Source: Pseudomonas sp. Irchel 3H7
Lineage (GTDB): Bacteria > Pseudomonadota > Gammaproteobacteria > Pseudomonadales > Pseudomonadaceae
Length of the DNA stretch: 64,000 nucleotides
Assembly (NCBI RefSeq): GCF_900187605.1
Contig: NZ_FYEA01000005.1
Span: 124,001-188,000, forward strand
Direction: 5' to 3'
The notes under the pieces are model-generated. The model was not told the DNA's origin, made no database searches, and worked only from the letters and a program-made list of their open reading frames with translations. Of the stretch, positions 1 through 9,295 are shown in pieces; the stretch's first letter is position 1; each line of letters begins with the position of its first letter. A program made the position numbers and the translations under genes.

Positions 1-912
1 GTAGCCGTTGTAACCGTCGATACCGGCGCCGATCACCAGGTCGCCCTTGTCGGACTGGCTGATGTAACCGTGTACGGCGTTGGACATGATCACGCTGTCG
101 ATAATCGGTTTGATCGGCTCGGACACCAGCGCTTGCAGCGGGTGGGATTCGATCGGCAGACGGAAACCGGCCAGTTTGGCCATGTGCCCGGAGTTACCGG
201 CGGTGACCACGCCGACGCGCTTGGCGCCGATGAAACCCTTGTTGGTTTCAACACCGATGCACACGCCGTTTTCCTTGCGGAAACCGATCACTTCGGTCTG
301 CTGGATCAAGTCCACGCCCAAGGCGTCGGCGGCACGGGCAAAGCCCCAAGCCACGGCATCGTGACGGGCGACGCCGCCGCGACGCTGCACGGTCGCGCCC
401 ATCACCGGGTAGCGGGTGTTTTTCGAGCAGTCGAGGTACGGAATCTCGTCAGCGACTTGCTTGGCGTTGAGCAGTTCGCCATCAACGCCATTGAGGCGGT
501 TGGCGCTGACCCGACGCTCGGAATCACGAATATCCTGCAGGGTGTGGCACAGGTTGTAGACGCCACGCTGGGAGAACATCACGTTGTAGTTGAGGTCCTG
601 GGACAGGCCTTCCCACAATTTCATCGCGTGTTCGTAGAGGTGCGCCGACTCGTCCCACAGGTAGTTGGAGCGAACGATGGTGGTGTTGCGCGCGGTGTTA
701 CCGCCGCCCAGCCAGCCCTTCTCGACCACGGCGACGTTGGTGATGCCGTGCTCTTTCGCGAGGTAGTAAGCGGTCGCCAGACCGTGCCCGCCGCCGCCGA
801 CGATGACCACGTCGTAGACCTTCTTCGGCGTTGGCGTGCGCCACATGCGCTGCCAGTTTTCGTGGTGGCTGAGGGAGTGTTTGAAGAGGCCGAAGCCCGA
901 ATAGCGTTGCAT
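1..912 (-). CDS. soxB: Sarcosine oxidase subunit beta (3' end outside window)
   Basis: Subunit of heterotetrameric sarcosine oxidase, which demethylates sarcosine to glycine and passes the one-carbon unit to tetrahydrofolate. The first 304 residues are present and the frame runs off the left edge without a stop. The N-terminus [14 protein letters not shown] and the dinucleotide-binding stretch [17 protein letters not shown] (about residues 33-50) are typical of SoxB. The start at 912 has a GGAG ribosome-binding site about 9 bases upstream. It lies 20 bp downstream of glyA on the same strand, so glyA-soxB are probably co-transcribed, as in other pseudomonads where soxBDAG follow glyA1. Confidence 0.95.
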   Translation of the reverse strand, partial: MQRYSGFGLFKHSLSHHENWQRMWRTPTPKKVYDVVIVGGGGHGLATAYYLAKEHGITNVAVVEKGWLGGGNTARNTTIVRSNYLWDESAHLYEHAMKLWEGLSQDLNYNVMFSQRGVYNLCHTLQDIRDSERRVSANRLNGVDGELLNAKQVADEIPYLDCSKNTRYPVMGATVQRRGGVARHDAVAWGFARAADALGVDLIQQTEVIGFRKENGVCIGVETNKGFIGAKRVGVVTAGNSGHMAKLAGFRLPIESHPLQALVSEPIKPIIDSVIMSNAVHGYISQSDKGDLVIGAGIDGYNGY

Positions 913-932
913 AGTCAGTTACTCCAGAACAC

Positions 933-2186
933 TCAGCGATAAACCGGGAAGTCTGCGCACAGGGCCGACACTTGCTGGGCAACATTGGCCTCGACATCGG
1001 CATCGCCGAGGTTGTCGAGGATGTCGCAGATCCAGCCAGCCAACACTTCGCACTGGGTCACCTTGAAACCGCGCGTAGTGACAGCCGGGGTGCCGATGCG
1101 CAGGCCCGAGGTCACGAACGGCGATTGCGGGTCGTTCGGCACGGCGTTCTTGTTGACGGTGATGTGTGCACGGCCAAGGGCGGCGTCGGCGTCTTTGCCG
1201 GTCAGGCCCTGACGGATCAGGCTGACCAGGAACAAATGATTGTCGGTGCCGCCGGACACTACATCGTAGCCACGTTTGATAAACACGCTGGCCATCGCCT
1301 GAGCGTTGTCGATCACTTGTTGCTGATAAGCCTTGAAGCCCGGCTCCAGCGCTTCTTTGAAGCACACGGCTTTACCGGCGATGACGTGCATTAACGGGCC
1401 GCCCTGAGCGCCGGGGAACACCGCGGCGTTGAGCTTCTTCTCGATCTCTTCGTTGGACTTGGCCAGGATCAGCCCGCCCCGTGGACCGCGCAGGGTTTTG
1501 TGCGTGGTGGTGGTGACCACGTCGGCGTACGGCAGCGGGTTCGGGTACAGACCGGCAGCGACCAGACCGGCGACGTGGGCCATATCGACGAAGAGCAGCG
1601 CGCCGACTTTGTCAGCAATCTGACGGAAGCGCGGGAAGTCCAGAGTCTTCGAGTAAGCGGAGAAACCGGCGACGATCATTTTTGGCTTGGATTCGACGGC
1701 CAGACGCTCGACTTCGTCGTAATCGATCAGCCCGGTGTCGGTGTTGATGCCGTACTGCACGGCGTTGTAGAGCTTGCCCGAGGACGACACTTTGGCGCCG
1801 TGGGTCAGGTGACCGCCGTGGGCCAGGCTCATGCCGAGGATGGTGTCGCCTGGCTGGATCAGCGCCAGGTACACGGCGCTGTTGGCCGAAGAACCGGAAT
1901 GCGGCTGGACGTTGGCGTAATCGGCGCCGAACAGTTGCTTGGCGCGTTCGATGGCCAGCGCTTCAACTTTATCCACATGCTCGCAGCCACCATAGTAGCG
2001 CTTGCCCGGGTAGCCTTCGGCGTATTTGTTGGTCAGGCCGCTGCCTTGCGCTTGCATGACGCGTTTGCTGGTGTAGTTCTCCGACGCGATCAGCTCGATG
2101 TGATCTTCCTGACGTTGCTCCTCGGCATTCATCGCCGCCAGCAGTGCATCGTCGTAACCCTGGATCTGGTCTTGCTTGCTGAACAT
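933..2186 (-). CDS. glyA: Serine hydroxymethyltransferase
   Basis: PLP enzyme that interconverts glycine and serine using 5,10-methylene-THF. In this operon it would use the glycine and the C1 unit released by sarcosine oxidase. It is 417 residues, the normal length. The N-terminus [19 protein letters not shown] and the PLP-lysine region [16 protein letters not shown] are visible. The in-frame extension upstream of 2186 lacks SHMT sequence, while 2186 is preceded by GGGAGAG, so I chose that start. This is the glycine betaine cluster copy (glyA1-like), followed immediately by soxB. Confidence 0.96.
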   Translation of the reverse strand: MFSKQDQIQGYDDALLAAMNAEEQRQEDHIELIASENYTSKRVMQAQGSGLTNKYAEGYPGKRYYGGCEHVDKVEALAIERAKQLFGADYANVQPHSGSSANSAVYLALIQPGDTILGMSLAHGGHLTHGAKVSSSGKLYNAVQYGINTDTGLIDYDEVERLAVESKPKMIVAGFSAYSKTLDFPRFRQIADKVGALLFVDMAHVAGLVAAGLYPNPLPYADVVTTTTHKTLRGPRGGLILAKSNEEIEKKLNAAVFPGAQGGPLMHVIAGKAVCFKEALEPGFKAYQQQVIDNAQAMASVFIKRGYDVVSGGTDNHLFLVSLIRQGLTGKDADAALGRAHITVNKNAVPNDPQSPFVTSGLRIGTPAVTTRGFKVTQCEVLAGWICDILDNLGDADVEANVAQQVSALCADFPVYR

Positions 2187-2375
2187 CGCGTCTCTCCCAG
2201 CGGCATCTGTGCGCCATTCGTCTCGGTAAGGCACTGGCAATGAAGGCAGTGCCCTTTGATGCCGATGGTATGACCGGCGCAGACAGCTCAAATGCCTGCG
2301 CGCGCCACGCAAAGGTGCGTTTACGACATGGCCGGAAATGCGTTTTCCAGACTCGATCTCGAAAACACTGGAGAA
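2187..2375. promoter_or_regulatory. Upstream region of glyA
   Basis: This non-coding stretch ahead of glyA should contain the promoter of the glyA-sox operon, which in P. aeruginosa is controlled by GbdR and SouR. I could not assign an operator with confidence by eye. Confidence 0.3.
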
Positions 2376-2471
2376 CCCTGTGGGAGCTGGCTTGCCAGCG
2401 ATGGCGGCGGCACATCCGGCATTGATGGTGGCTGACCCACCGCTATCGCTGGCAAGCCAACTCCCACAGGG
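2376..2471. repeat. REP palindrome pair, family C
   Basis: Two inverted copies of a sequence containing GGGAGCTGGCTTGCCAGCGA face each other around about 45 bp. The same family recurs at 37143-37250, 39032-39125 and 46443-46538. It abuts the stop codon of the TraX-like gene. Confidence 0.9.
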
Positions 2472-3182
2472 TCATGCGGCAACTTGGCGGATAAGTAGTA
2501 GCAGGAGGAAATGTGTGGGGTAGAGGGCGTAAGCCCAACGGCGCATGGGGGGTGGCTGGAGATGTCGTGCATGTCGCAACAGGAACATTCCGAGCAGTGG
2601 CGCGAACAGACAGGTGGCAATGCCAAGAATGGCGACGCTGCTACCGAACCTTGCGGAGTCGTAAAGCACTTGCCATTGATTCGCTGCGAGACAAATCAAT
2701 CCCGGCACCAAGCTGAAGTACCACGGGCGGCGAAATACCAGCAGCATCGCCAGCGGCAGCAAAACGCCGAAGAACCCGAACATCAGTCGCTCCGGAAAAA
2801 CAGCGGCCAGCACCAGCGCCGCAACGCCCAGCAATCGCGACATGATCGAGGGATCCTGCCACCCCCGCGCCACCAGCAACCCCAGCGCCAGCGTCGGCAT
2901 CACATTCAACGTATCGGGCTCAGGAATGTACAACCGGTAAGGAATTTCACTCACCGCACTGAACAGCAACAACCAGCCCAGGTAGCGCCATTCCGTCTTC
3001 TGCGAACCATCACGCGCCAGATTCGCCGCCATCGCCAGACAAAACCACGGAAACGCCAACCGTCCTGGCACATACAGCCAATCGACGGAAAAGCCGACAT
3101 ATCGCAGGTGATCGAACAACATGCTCAGCAGCGCCAGCCACTTGAGCAGATCCAGTGCGCCGTCGCGTTTGCTCAGGTGCAT
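2472..3182 (-). CDS. TraX family membrane protein
   Basis: Polytopic membrane protein of 236 residues resembling TraX, which in F-type plasmids acetylates pilin; chromosomal TraX-like proteins are of unknown function. The start MHLSKRDGALDLLKWLAL is chosen because AGGA lies just upstream and the longer frame adds non-conserved sequence. The core DHLRYVGF near the N-terminus and about eight hydrophobic segments fit the family. It is transcribed divergently from ltaE. No conjugation genes are nearby, so a role in conjugation is unlikely here. Confidence 0.8.
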   Translation of the reverse strand: MHLSKRDGALDLLKWLALLSMLFDHLRYVGFSVDWLYVPGRLAFPWFCLAMAANLARDGSQKTEWRYLGWLLLFSAVSEIPYRLYIPEPDTLNVMPTLALGLLVARGWQDPSIMSRLLGVAALVLAAVFPERLMFGFFGVLLPLAMLLVFRRPWYFSLVPGLICLAANQWQVLYDSARFGSSVAILGIATCLFAPLLGMFLLRHARHLQPPPMRRWAYALYPTHFLLLLLIRQVAA

Positions 3183-3308
3183 AATCGTCCTACAAACTGG
3201 TAATTTCCTGAACGTGACATCCCGTGTGCTCCCCGGAAGATCTTCGGTAAAGTGCGCACCCTCATTGACCACGAGCCTTCACAAGAGTCTCGACCACGGA
3301 AGCCGGCC

Positions 3309-4349
3309 ATGACCGACAAGAGCCAACAATTCGCCAGCGACAACTATTCCGGAATCTGCCCTGAAGCCTGGGCTGCAATGGAACAGGCCAACCACGGCCA
3401 CCAACGCGCTTATGGCGACGATGAATGGACCGCTCGCGCGGCCGACCATTTCCGCCAATTGTTCGAAACCGACTGCGAAGTGTTCTTCGCCTTCAACGGC
3501 ACCGCCGCCAACTCGCTGGCCCTGTCGTCGCTGTGCCAGAGTTACCACAGCGTGATCTGCTCGGAAACCGCCCACGTCGAAACCGACGAATGCGGCGCCC
3601 CGGAATTCTTCTCCAACGGCTCGAAACTGCTGATCGCCGGCACCGAAAACGGCAAGATCACCCCGCAATCGATCCGCGAAGTCGCGCTCAAGCGCCAGGA
3701 CATTCACTACCCGAAACCGCGTGTGGTCACCCTGACCCAAGCCACCGAAGTCGGCAGCGTCTACACCCCGGAAGAAGTCCGCGCCATCAGCGCCACTTGC
3801 AAAGAGCTGGGCCTGCACCTGCACATGGACGGCGCGCGCTTCTCCAACGCCTGCGCCTTCCTCGGCTGCTCCCCGGCCGATCTGACCTGGAAGGCCGGTG
3901 TTGATGTGCTGTGCTTCGGCGGCACGAAAAACGGCATGGCCGTGGGTGAAGCGATTCTGTTCTTCAACCACAAACTGGCCGAAGACTTCGATTACCGCTG
4001 CAAACAGGCCGGGCAACTGGCGTCGAAAATGCGCTTCCTCTCGGCACCGTGGGTCGGCATCCTCGAAAACGACGCCTGGCTGAAATACGCTCGCCACGCC
4101 AACCACTGCGCGCAGCTGCTGGCTGAACTGGTCAGCGACATTCCCGGCGTCGAACTGATGTTCCCGGTGCAGGCCAACGGCGTGTTCCTGCAACTGTCCG
4201 AGCCGGCCATCGCCGCGCTGACCGCGAAGAACTGGCGCTTCTACACCTTCATCGGCAAGGGCGGCGCACGCTTCATGTGTTCCTGGGACACCGAAGAAGA
4301 ACGCGTCCGCGAACTGGCCCGCGACATCCGCGAAGTCATGTCCGCCTGA
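3309..4349 (+). CDS. ltaE: Low-specificity L-threonine aldolase
   Basis: PLP-dependent fold-type I enzyme of 346 residues that cleaves L-threonine and allo-threonine to glycine and acetaldehyde. The PLP lysine lies in CFGGTKNGMAVGEA (about residues 200-213), and HMDGARFSNA is the conserved aspartate region. The start MTDKSQQFASDNY is typical. It sits among glycine-generating genes, so it may add a second route to glycine. It is followed by a REP pair, not by a co-transcribed gene. Confidence 0.92.
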   Translation: MTDKSQQFASDNYSGICPEAWAAMEQANHGHQRAYGDDEWTARAADHFRQLFETDCEVFFAFNGTAANSLALSSLCQSYHSVICSETAHVETDECGAPEFFSNGSKLLIAGTENGKITPQSIREVALKRQDIHYPKPRVVTLTQATEVGSVYTPEEVRAISATCKELGLHLHMDGARFSNACAFLGCSPADLTWKAGVDVLCFGGTKNGMAVGEAILFFNHKLAEDFDYRCKQAGQLASKMRFLSAPWVGILENDAWLKYARHANHCAQLLAELVSDIPGVELMFPVQANGVFLQLSEPAIAALTAKNWRFYTFIGKGGARFMCSWDTEEERVRELARDIREVMSA

Positions 4350-4370
4350 CCTGACGCTACACCCTCCCCC

Positions 4371-4449
4371 TGTAGGAGCTGCCGAAGGCTGCGATCTTTT
4401 GATCTTGAAAAACAAAATCGAAAGATCGCAGCCTTCGGCAGCTCCTACA
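4371..4449. repeat. REP palindrome pair, family A
   Basis: Inverted pair built on TAGGAGCTGCCGAAGGCTGC with AT-rich spacer. It is the most frequent repeat of the window; other copies are at 22231, 25216, 25822, 32418, 45124, 54616 and 61935. It could form a strong hairpin after ltaE. Confidence 0.92.
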
Positions 4450-4523
4450 CAGGCTGTGCTTCTGCCTGGTCTACATTGTCTGTCGAGCCCTCCGCTCACA
4501 TAACAATAAGCAGGAGCATCGGC

Positions 4524-5348
4524 ATGTCGTTACAAGGCAAAACCCTGTTCATCACCGGCGCCAGCCGTGGCATTGGTCGTGAGATTGCGCTGCGTGCCGC
4601 GAAGGACGGGGCCAACATAGTGATTGCGGCGAAAAGTGCCGAACCCCACGCCAAGTTGCCCGGGACCATTCACAGCGTCGCGGCTGAAGTCGAGGCGGCT
4701 GGCGGTAAGGCTTTGGCGCTGCAAGTGGACGTGCGTGATGAAGACGCGGTGCGTCAGGCACTTGCCCAGGCCAACGAGCACTTCGGCGGCATCGATGCAT
4801 TGGTGAACAACGCCGGTGCGATAAAACTCACCGGTGTGCAACACATCGAACTCAAGCGTTTCGACCTGATGCACCAGATCAACACCCGCGCGGTGTTGCT
4901 GTGCAGTCAGGCCGCCCTGCCCTACCTGAAGAAATCCGCCGGGCACATTCTCAATCTGTCGCCGCCACTGAATCTGGCGAGCAAGTGGTTTGCGCAGTTC
5001 AGTCCGTACACCGTGACCAAGTACGGCATGAGCATGCTGACGCTGGGAATGAGCGAGGAATTTGCCAGTTACGGGATCAGCGTCAATTCGTTGTGGCCGC
5101 AGACGATGATTGCCACGGCGGCGATCGAGTTTCAGCTGGGTAATCGGGAGTCGTTCAAGCAGGCGCGTCTGCCTTCGATCATGGCGGATGCGGCGCATGT
5201 GATTCTGGATAGCAGCGGGCGGCAGATTACCGGGCGGTTGTTGATTGATGAGGAGATTTTGCGTGAGAACGGTGTGGCGGAGTTTGATCATTATCGGTTT
5301 GATCGGGAAAGCGAGGCGGCGTTGATGCCGGATTTGTTTGTTGACTGA
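4524..5348 (+). CDS. SDR family oxidoreductase (HSDL2-like)
   Basis: Short-chain dehydrogenase/reductase of 274 residues. The nucleotide-binding motif ITGASRGIGREIAL is at residues 10-23, the NNAG motif is in LVNNAGAIK, and the catalytic Tyr-Lys pair is in SPYTVTKYGMSML. The early segment KSAEPHAKLPGTIHS is typical of the SDR_c subgroup related to hydroxysteroid dehydrogenase-like protein 2. AGGAG lies 7 bases before the chosen ATG. The substrate is unknown. It is convergent with gbcB across a repeat block. Confidence 0.85.
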   Translation: MSLQGKTLFITGASRGIGREIALRAAKDGANIVIAAKSAEPHAKLPGTIHSVAAEVEAAGGKALALQVDVRDEDAVRQALAQANEHFGGIDALVNNAGAIKLTGVQHIELKRFDLMHQINTRAVLLCSQAALPYLKKSAGHILNLSPPLNLASKWFAQFSPYTVTKYGMSMLTLGMSEEFASYGISVNSLWPQTMIATAAIEFQLGNRESFKQARLPSIMADAAHVILDSSGRQITGRLLIDEEILRENGVAEFDHYRFDRESEAALMPDLFVD

Positions 5349-5352
5349 AATA

Positions 5353-5660
5353 GCCCCTCACCCTAGCCCTCTCCCAAAGGGAGAGGGGACTGATCGGGGG
5401 ATATTTGAGAATTACGCCGACGTGAAACTACTTTGCCGAATCCATAATCGATAAGGTCGTTCAGGTCGATGCAGAACGCCAGACACCTCCGTCGACCCCT
5501 CTCCCTCAGGAGAGGGAACTGATTGGGGAATGCTCGAGGAATACGCCGACCTGAAACTGCTTTACCGAATCTATAGTCGATAAGGTCGTTCAGGTCGATG
5601 CAGAACGCCAGACACCTCCGTCGGCCCCCTCTCCCTCTGGGAGAGGGCTGGGGTGAGGGT
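5353..5660. repeat. Composite repeat: family E palindromes and a 129-bp direct repeat
   Basis: Family E repeats (CCCTCACCCTAGCCCTCTCC and its complement) flank two copies of a unit with a period of exactly 129 bp, for example the shared TCAGGTCGATGCAGAACGCC at 5461 and 5590. The units are not identical. The block separates the convergent SDR and gbcB genes. Confidence 0.85.
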
Positions 5661-5666
5661 TACCGA

Positions 5667-6767
5667 TCAGAAATCGATACGCACATCCCCCTTCGGCACA
5701 CTGCAGCACGACAAGATAAACCCTTCGGCCTCGTCGTCCTCGGTAATCCCGCCGTTGTGCTCCATCTCCACCTCACCGCCCAGCTTCAGCACCTTGCACG
5801 TCCCGCAAATGCCCATACCGCACGCCTTCGGAATCATCAGCCCCAGCTTGGCGGCCGCCGCATGCACGGTCTCGCCCGGTGCCACACGAATGCTCTTGCC
5901 GGACGAAGTGAATTCGACCTGATGCAGATCCGCCGCATCGATTTCCGGTGCATCCGCAGCCTGCTCGGCCTGTTCGACCGCATCGGCACGGGCTTCCGGC
6001 GGCGTGGCGCCGAAGGATTCCTCGTGATAACGCGACATGTCGTAACCGGCCACTTCGAGCAGGCGCTTGACCGCGTTCATGTACGGCGTCGGGCCGCAGC
6101 AGAACACTTCGCGCTCGAGGAAGTCCGGCACCATCAATTCGAGCATCTTGTGGTTCAGGTAACCGCGATACCCGGCCCACGGCTCACCCAAGCCATGTTT
6201 CTCGCAAATCAGGTGCAGGCTGAAGTTGTCGATCCGCGACGCCATGTGCTCCAGCTCGCGGTGGTAAATGATGTCTTTCGGCGAGCGCGCGCTGTGGATA
6301 AAGGTCATGTCGACGTTAGCGTTGGTGTCGTAGAACCAGCGCGCCATCGACATGCACGGCGTGATGCCGACGCCGCCGCTCAGATACAGCACTTTCGGGC
6401 TCGGGAAGTCGATGGCATTGAACAACCCGACCGGCCCGTGCACCGCCAGTTCCTGGCCTTCATGCAGCGTATCGTGCAGCCAGTTGGAGACCTTGCCGCC
6501 CGGCACCCGTTTGATTGTCACCGAAAAGCTGTACGGCACCGACGGCGAACTGGAGATCGTGTACGAGCGCATGATCGGCTGGCCTTCGATTTCCAGCTCC
6601 AGTGTGACGAATTGCCCGGGCTTGAAGAAGAACAGGATCGGCTGATCAGCCATAAAGCAGAAGGTGCGCACGTCCCAGGTTTCCTGGATGACTTTGACGC
6701 AACGGACGATGTGTCGGCCATTGGCCCAGGTCTGGGTGGTGACCGGATTCAGGAAGCTGTTGGACAT
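5667..6767 (-). CDS. gbcB: Glycine betaine catabolism reductase component GbcB
   Basis: Electron-transfer partner of the Rieske oxygenase GbcA, which demethylates glycine betaine to dimethylglycine. It is 366 residues. An N-terminal FAD domain carries RSYTISSSPS, followed by an NAD(P) domain with YLSGGVGITPCMSMAR. A C-terminal plant-type 2Fe-2S ferredoxin domain contains ACGMGICGTCKVLKL and a last cysteine near LSCCS. The start at 6767 (MSNSFLNPV) has GGAG upstream; an ATG four codons earlier is less well placed. It is divergent from gbcA. Confidence 0.94.
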   Translation of the reverse strand: MSNSFLNPVTTQTWANGRHIVRCVKVIQETWDVRTFCFMADQPILFFFKPGQFVTLELEIEGQPIMRSYTISSSPSVPYSFSVTIKRVPGGKVSNWLHDTLHEGQELAVHGPVGLFNAIDFPSPKVLYLSGGVGITPCMSMARWFYDTNANVDMTFIHSARSPKDIIYHRELEHMASRIDNFSLHLICEKHGLGEPWAGYRGYLNHKMLELMVPDFLEREVFCCGPTPYMNAVKRLLEVAGYDMSRYHEESFGATPPEARADAVEQAEQAADAPEIDAADLHQVEFTSSGKSIRVAPGETVHAAAAKLGLMIPKACGMGICGTCKVLKLGGEVEMEHNGGITEDDEAEGFILSCCSVPKGDVRIDF

Positions 6768-7064
6768 GCTGTTCTCCACGGCCGACTGTCGGCCTCATGT
6801 CGGCGATTCTGCGTATAGCGCGAACCGCCCGTTTACCTATCCGCGACATCGGCATACTTATCGCGACCAGCCCCCAACCACCGGGGGTTGCGCGTCGGGA
6901 ACAGATTGCACCATGTCGCCCATGGATAAGGTTCGCGGCAGCGCCGGCCCCACACTCGCCCCAACACCAAGACAGATTCTTTACACCTTGCGTAGCAACC
7001 GTTAGCAGCACACCTGATCAGCCACTTTTCGCCGGCCACGCAGATGGCCATGAGGATCACATCG
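6768..7064. promoter_or_regulatory. Divergent gbcB/gbcA promoter region
   Basis: This 297-bp gap separates the divergent gbcB and gbcA genes and must hold both promoters. Established work in P. aeruginosa places GbdR binding sites in this interval. I did not identify the sites base by base. No coding sequence or repeat is apparent. Confidence 0.6.
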
Positions 7065-8360
7065 ATGGACGTCACCGCAAAAATCAGCCTGGGCGATCCG
7101 CTGGAACCCGCACGCAAGGCCACCGCACAAATGCTCCAGGAGCGCGAGCGCACGTTTTCGCTGCCGCAACCGTTCTACAGCGATGAGCGGCTGTTCGATA
7201 TCGACATGCAGGAGATCTTTCAGAAAGAGTGGTTGATCGCCGGCATGACCTGCGAAATCCCGGCCAAGGGCAACTACCTGACCCTGCAGGTCGGCAAAAA
7301 CCCGATCATCGTCATTCGTGGCGCCGAAGGCGTCGTGCACGCGTTCCACAACGTCTGCCGCCACCGTGGCTCGCGTCTGTGCACCAGCGAAAAAGGCAAA
7401 GTCGCCAAACTGGTCTGCCACTACCACCAGTGGACCTATGAGCTGGACGGGCGGCTGCTGTTCGCCGGCACCGAAATGGGCGCCGACTTTGACATGAAGC
7501 AGTACGGCCTGAAACCGGTGAACGTGAAGACTGCCGGCGGCTACATCTTCATCAGCCTGGCGGAGAATCCGCCGGCCATTGATGACTTCCTGTCGACGCT
7601 GAACCATTACATGGAACCGTACGACATGGAGAACACCAAGGTGGCGATCACCACCACCTTGATGGAAAAGGCCAACTGGAAACTGGTGCTGGAAAACAAC
7701 CGCGAGTGCTACCACTGCAACGCGTCGCACCCGGAACTGCTGAAAACCCTGCTGGAATGGGACGACGTCACCGACCCACGCGCCGATCAGGCGTTCAAGG
7801 ATCACGTCGCCGCCTCCGCCGCTGCCTGGGAAGCCGAAAAGATCCCCTACGCCCACGCCAGCTTCGGCCTGCGCAACCGCATCGTGCGCATGCCGCTGCT
7901 CAAGGGCACCGTGTCGATGACCCTCGACGGCAAACAGGGCTGCGCGAAACTGATGGGCCGCATCAAGAACCCGGACCTCGGCTCGATGCGCATCCTGCAC
8001 CTGCCGCACTCGTGGAACCACTGCATGGGCGACCACATCATCGTCTTCACCGTGTGGCCGATCAGCGCGCAAGAAACCATGGTCACCACCAAGTGGATCG
8101 TGCACAAGGATGCGGTTGAAGGCGTCGATTACGACGTGGAACGCATGCGTCAGGTATGGGACGCGACCAACGATCAGGATCGTCGACTGGCCGAAGAGAA
8201 CCAGCGCGGGATCAACTCCACGGCGTATCAGCCTGGGCCTTACTCGAAGACGTATGAGTTTGGTGTGGTCAACTTCGTTGATTGGTACAGCGAGCGCCTG
8301 TTGAGCAACCTCGGCGCCGAGCCTGCGCCGTACCTCAAAGGCGTGCCTGTGCAGGGCTGA
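7065..8360 (+). CDS. gbcA: Glycine betaine monooxygenase, Rieske subunit GbcA
   Basis: Catalytic Rieske non-heme iron oxygenase for the first demethylation of glycine betaine, releasing formaldehyde. It is 431 residues. The Rieske ligands are in NVCRHRGSRLC and VCHYHQW (about residues 99-129). The mononuclear iron site begins in NNRECYHCNASHPELL. The chosen ATG follows GAGGA; two in-frame ATGs at 7044 and 7050 are possible but poorly spaced. A family A/B repeat and the DnaA-box repeats lie downstream. Confidence 0.95.
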   Translation: MDVTAKISLGDPLEPARKATAQMLQERERTFSLPQPFYSDERLFDIDMQEIFQKEWLIAGMTCEIPAKGNYLTLQVGKNPIIVIRGAEGVVHAFHNVCRHRGSRLCTSEKGKVAKLVCHYHQWTYELDGRLLFAGTEMGADFDMKQYGLKPVNVKTAGGYIFISLAENPPAIDDFLSTLNHYMEPYDMENTKVAITTTLMEKANWKLVLENNRECYHCNASHPELLKTLLEWDDVTDPRADQAFKDHVAASAAAWEAEKIPYAHASFGLRNRIVRMPLLKGTVSMTLDGKQGCAKLMGRIKNPDLGSMRILHLPHSWNHCMGDHIIVFTVWPISAQETMVTTKWIVHKDAVEGVDYDVERMRQVWDATNDQDRRLAEENQRGINSTAYQPGPYSKTYEFGVVNFVDWYSERLLSNLGAEPAPYLKGVPVQG

Positions 8361-8361
8361 T

Positions 8362-8443
8362 CAAGATCAAAAGATCGCAGCCTTCGGCAGCTCCTACAGG
8401 TGGAATGCGTTCCCCTTGTAGGAGTGAGCCTGCTCGCGATAGC
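8362..8443. repeat. Hybrid REP pair (family A arm plus family B arm)
   Basis: The left arm is a family A unit (AAGATCGCAGCCTTCGGCAG) and the right arm a family B unit (AGGAGTGAGCCTGCTCGCGA). Mixed pairs suggest recombination between repeat families. Confidence 0.8.
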
Positions 8444-8520
8444 TATTTCACCTTCACCACATCCCTGAACCTTGATTGCACAATTTCTGATCAATCACCC
8501 CACACCCTATACCCACCAAG

Positions 8521-9090
8521 CCCCCCAGCCTTCCGCAAACAAGTTATCCACATAGCCACCCACAGCAAATGGGGGTAACTGTGGATGAACGAAAAAATAA
8601 CTGACTGATTTGTGAAGAAAAATCGTGACTTATCCAGAATCACGGTTTGCAAGGCGCATTGGTTGATTTTTGATCACACTCTTGTAAGCCACGTTCTGTA
8701 TGGCCCGTAGAGGATGACGAACACGTTATCCACAGAAGCGCCAACAGAGTTCGGGGGTAACTTTGCCTTGTCTGTGGAAAAGCGTTGGAGGCTGTGTGAA
8801 ATCGAGGTTTGCGCGGGAATTAAGTCCGGAAACTGACGAATTGACTGTTTTTTGATCATCCCTTCGAAAGCCACGGTTTGTATGGTCCTCAGCGGATAGC
8901 GAACATCTTATCCACAGAAGCGCCAACAGAGATTGGGGGCAACTTATTCAGTTATCCAAGATAAAAAGCCCAGAAAATCCGTGACTTAGGCTGGTTGCTT
9001 TTTGATCGGAGAGCTGTAGGGCTTGATTGACGTGGGGTGCAGAGAGGGGTGAACACGTTATCCACAGTTCCGCCAACAGGGATTGTGGGT
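8521..9090. repeat. Tandem 182-bp repeats with DnaA boxes; no gene
   Basis: Gene-free block with at least three and a half diverged copies of a repeat. Each copy starts with a perfect DnaA box TTATCCACA in the same orientation (8544-8552, 8726-8734, 8908-8916, 9058-9066). Box spacings are 182, 182 and 150 bp. The box is followed in each unit by a variant of CGCCAACAGAGTTCGGGGGT. Other shared segments include TTTTTGATCA and AAGCCACG. I see no open frame with codon bias. See findings for a possible DnaA-titrating role. Confidence 0.85.
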
Positions 9091-9098
9091 AAACACTC

Positions 9099-9291
9099 CC
9101 CCTCACCCCAGCCCTCTCCCTCCGGGAGAGGGAGCCGACCGTATCGCCTGTTCAAACTCCACCGACCTGAACGAACATTGTGATCTCAGGCTTGGCCAGA
9201 CCAAGGTCACCGCGCAATCGCAGGTCGATGTAATTAGCCAATACCACTCGGTCGGTCCCCTCTCCCTCTGGGAGAGGGCTAGGGTGAGGGG
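9099..9291. repeat. Family E palindromic repeats
   Basis: Outer arms read CCCCTCACCCCAGCCCTCTC and, inverted, CCCTCTGGGAGAGGGCTAGG. They enclose about 120 bp with no open frame. The block sits immediately after the stop of the ETF beta-like gene. Confidence 0.85.
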
Positions 9292-9295
9292 CTTT

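Noticed and set aside
6768-7064. Exact GbdR operator bases in the gbc promoter region
   Set aside because: I could not recall the consensus firmly enough to mark sites without inventing them.
8521-9090. Possible chromosomal origin (oriC)
   Set aside because: DnaA boxes are present, but dnaA, dnaN, rpmH and gidA are absent, and no AT-rich unwinding element is obvious. A titration-type locus fits better.
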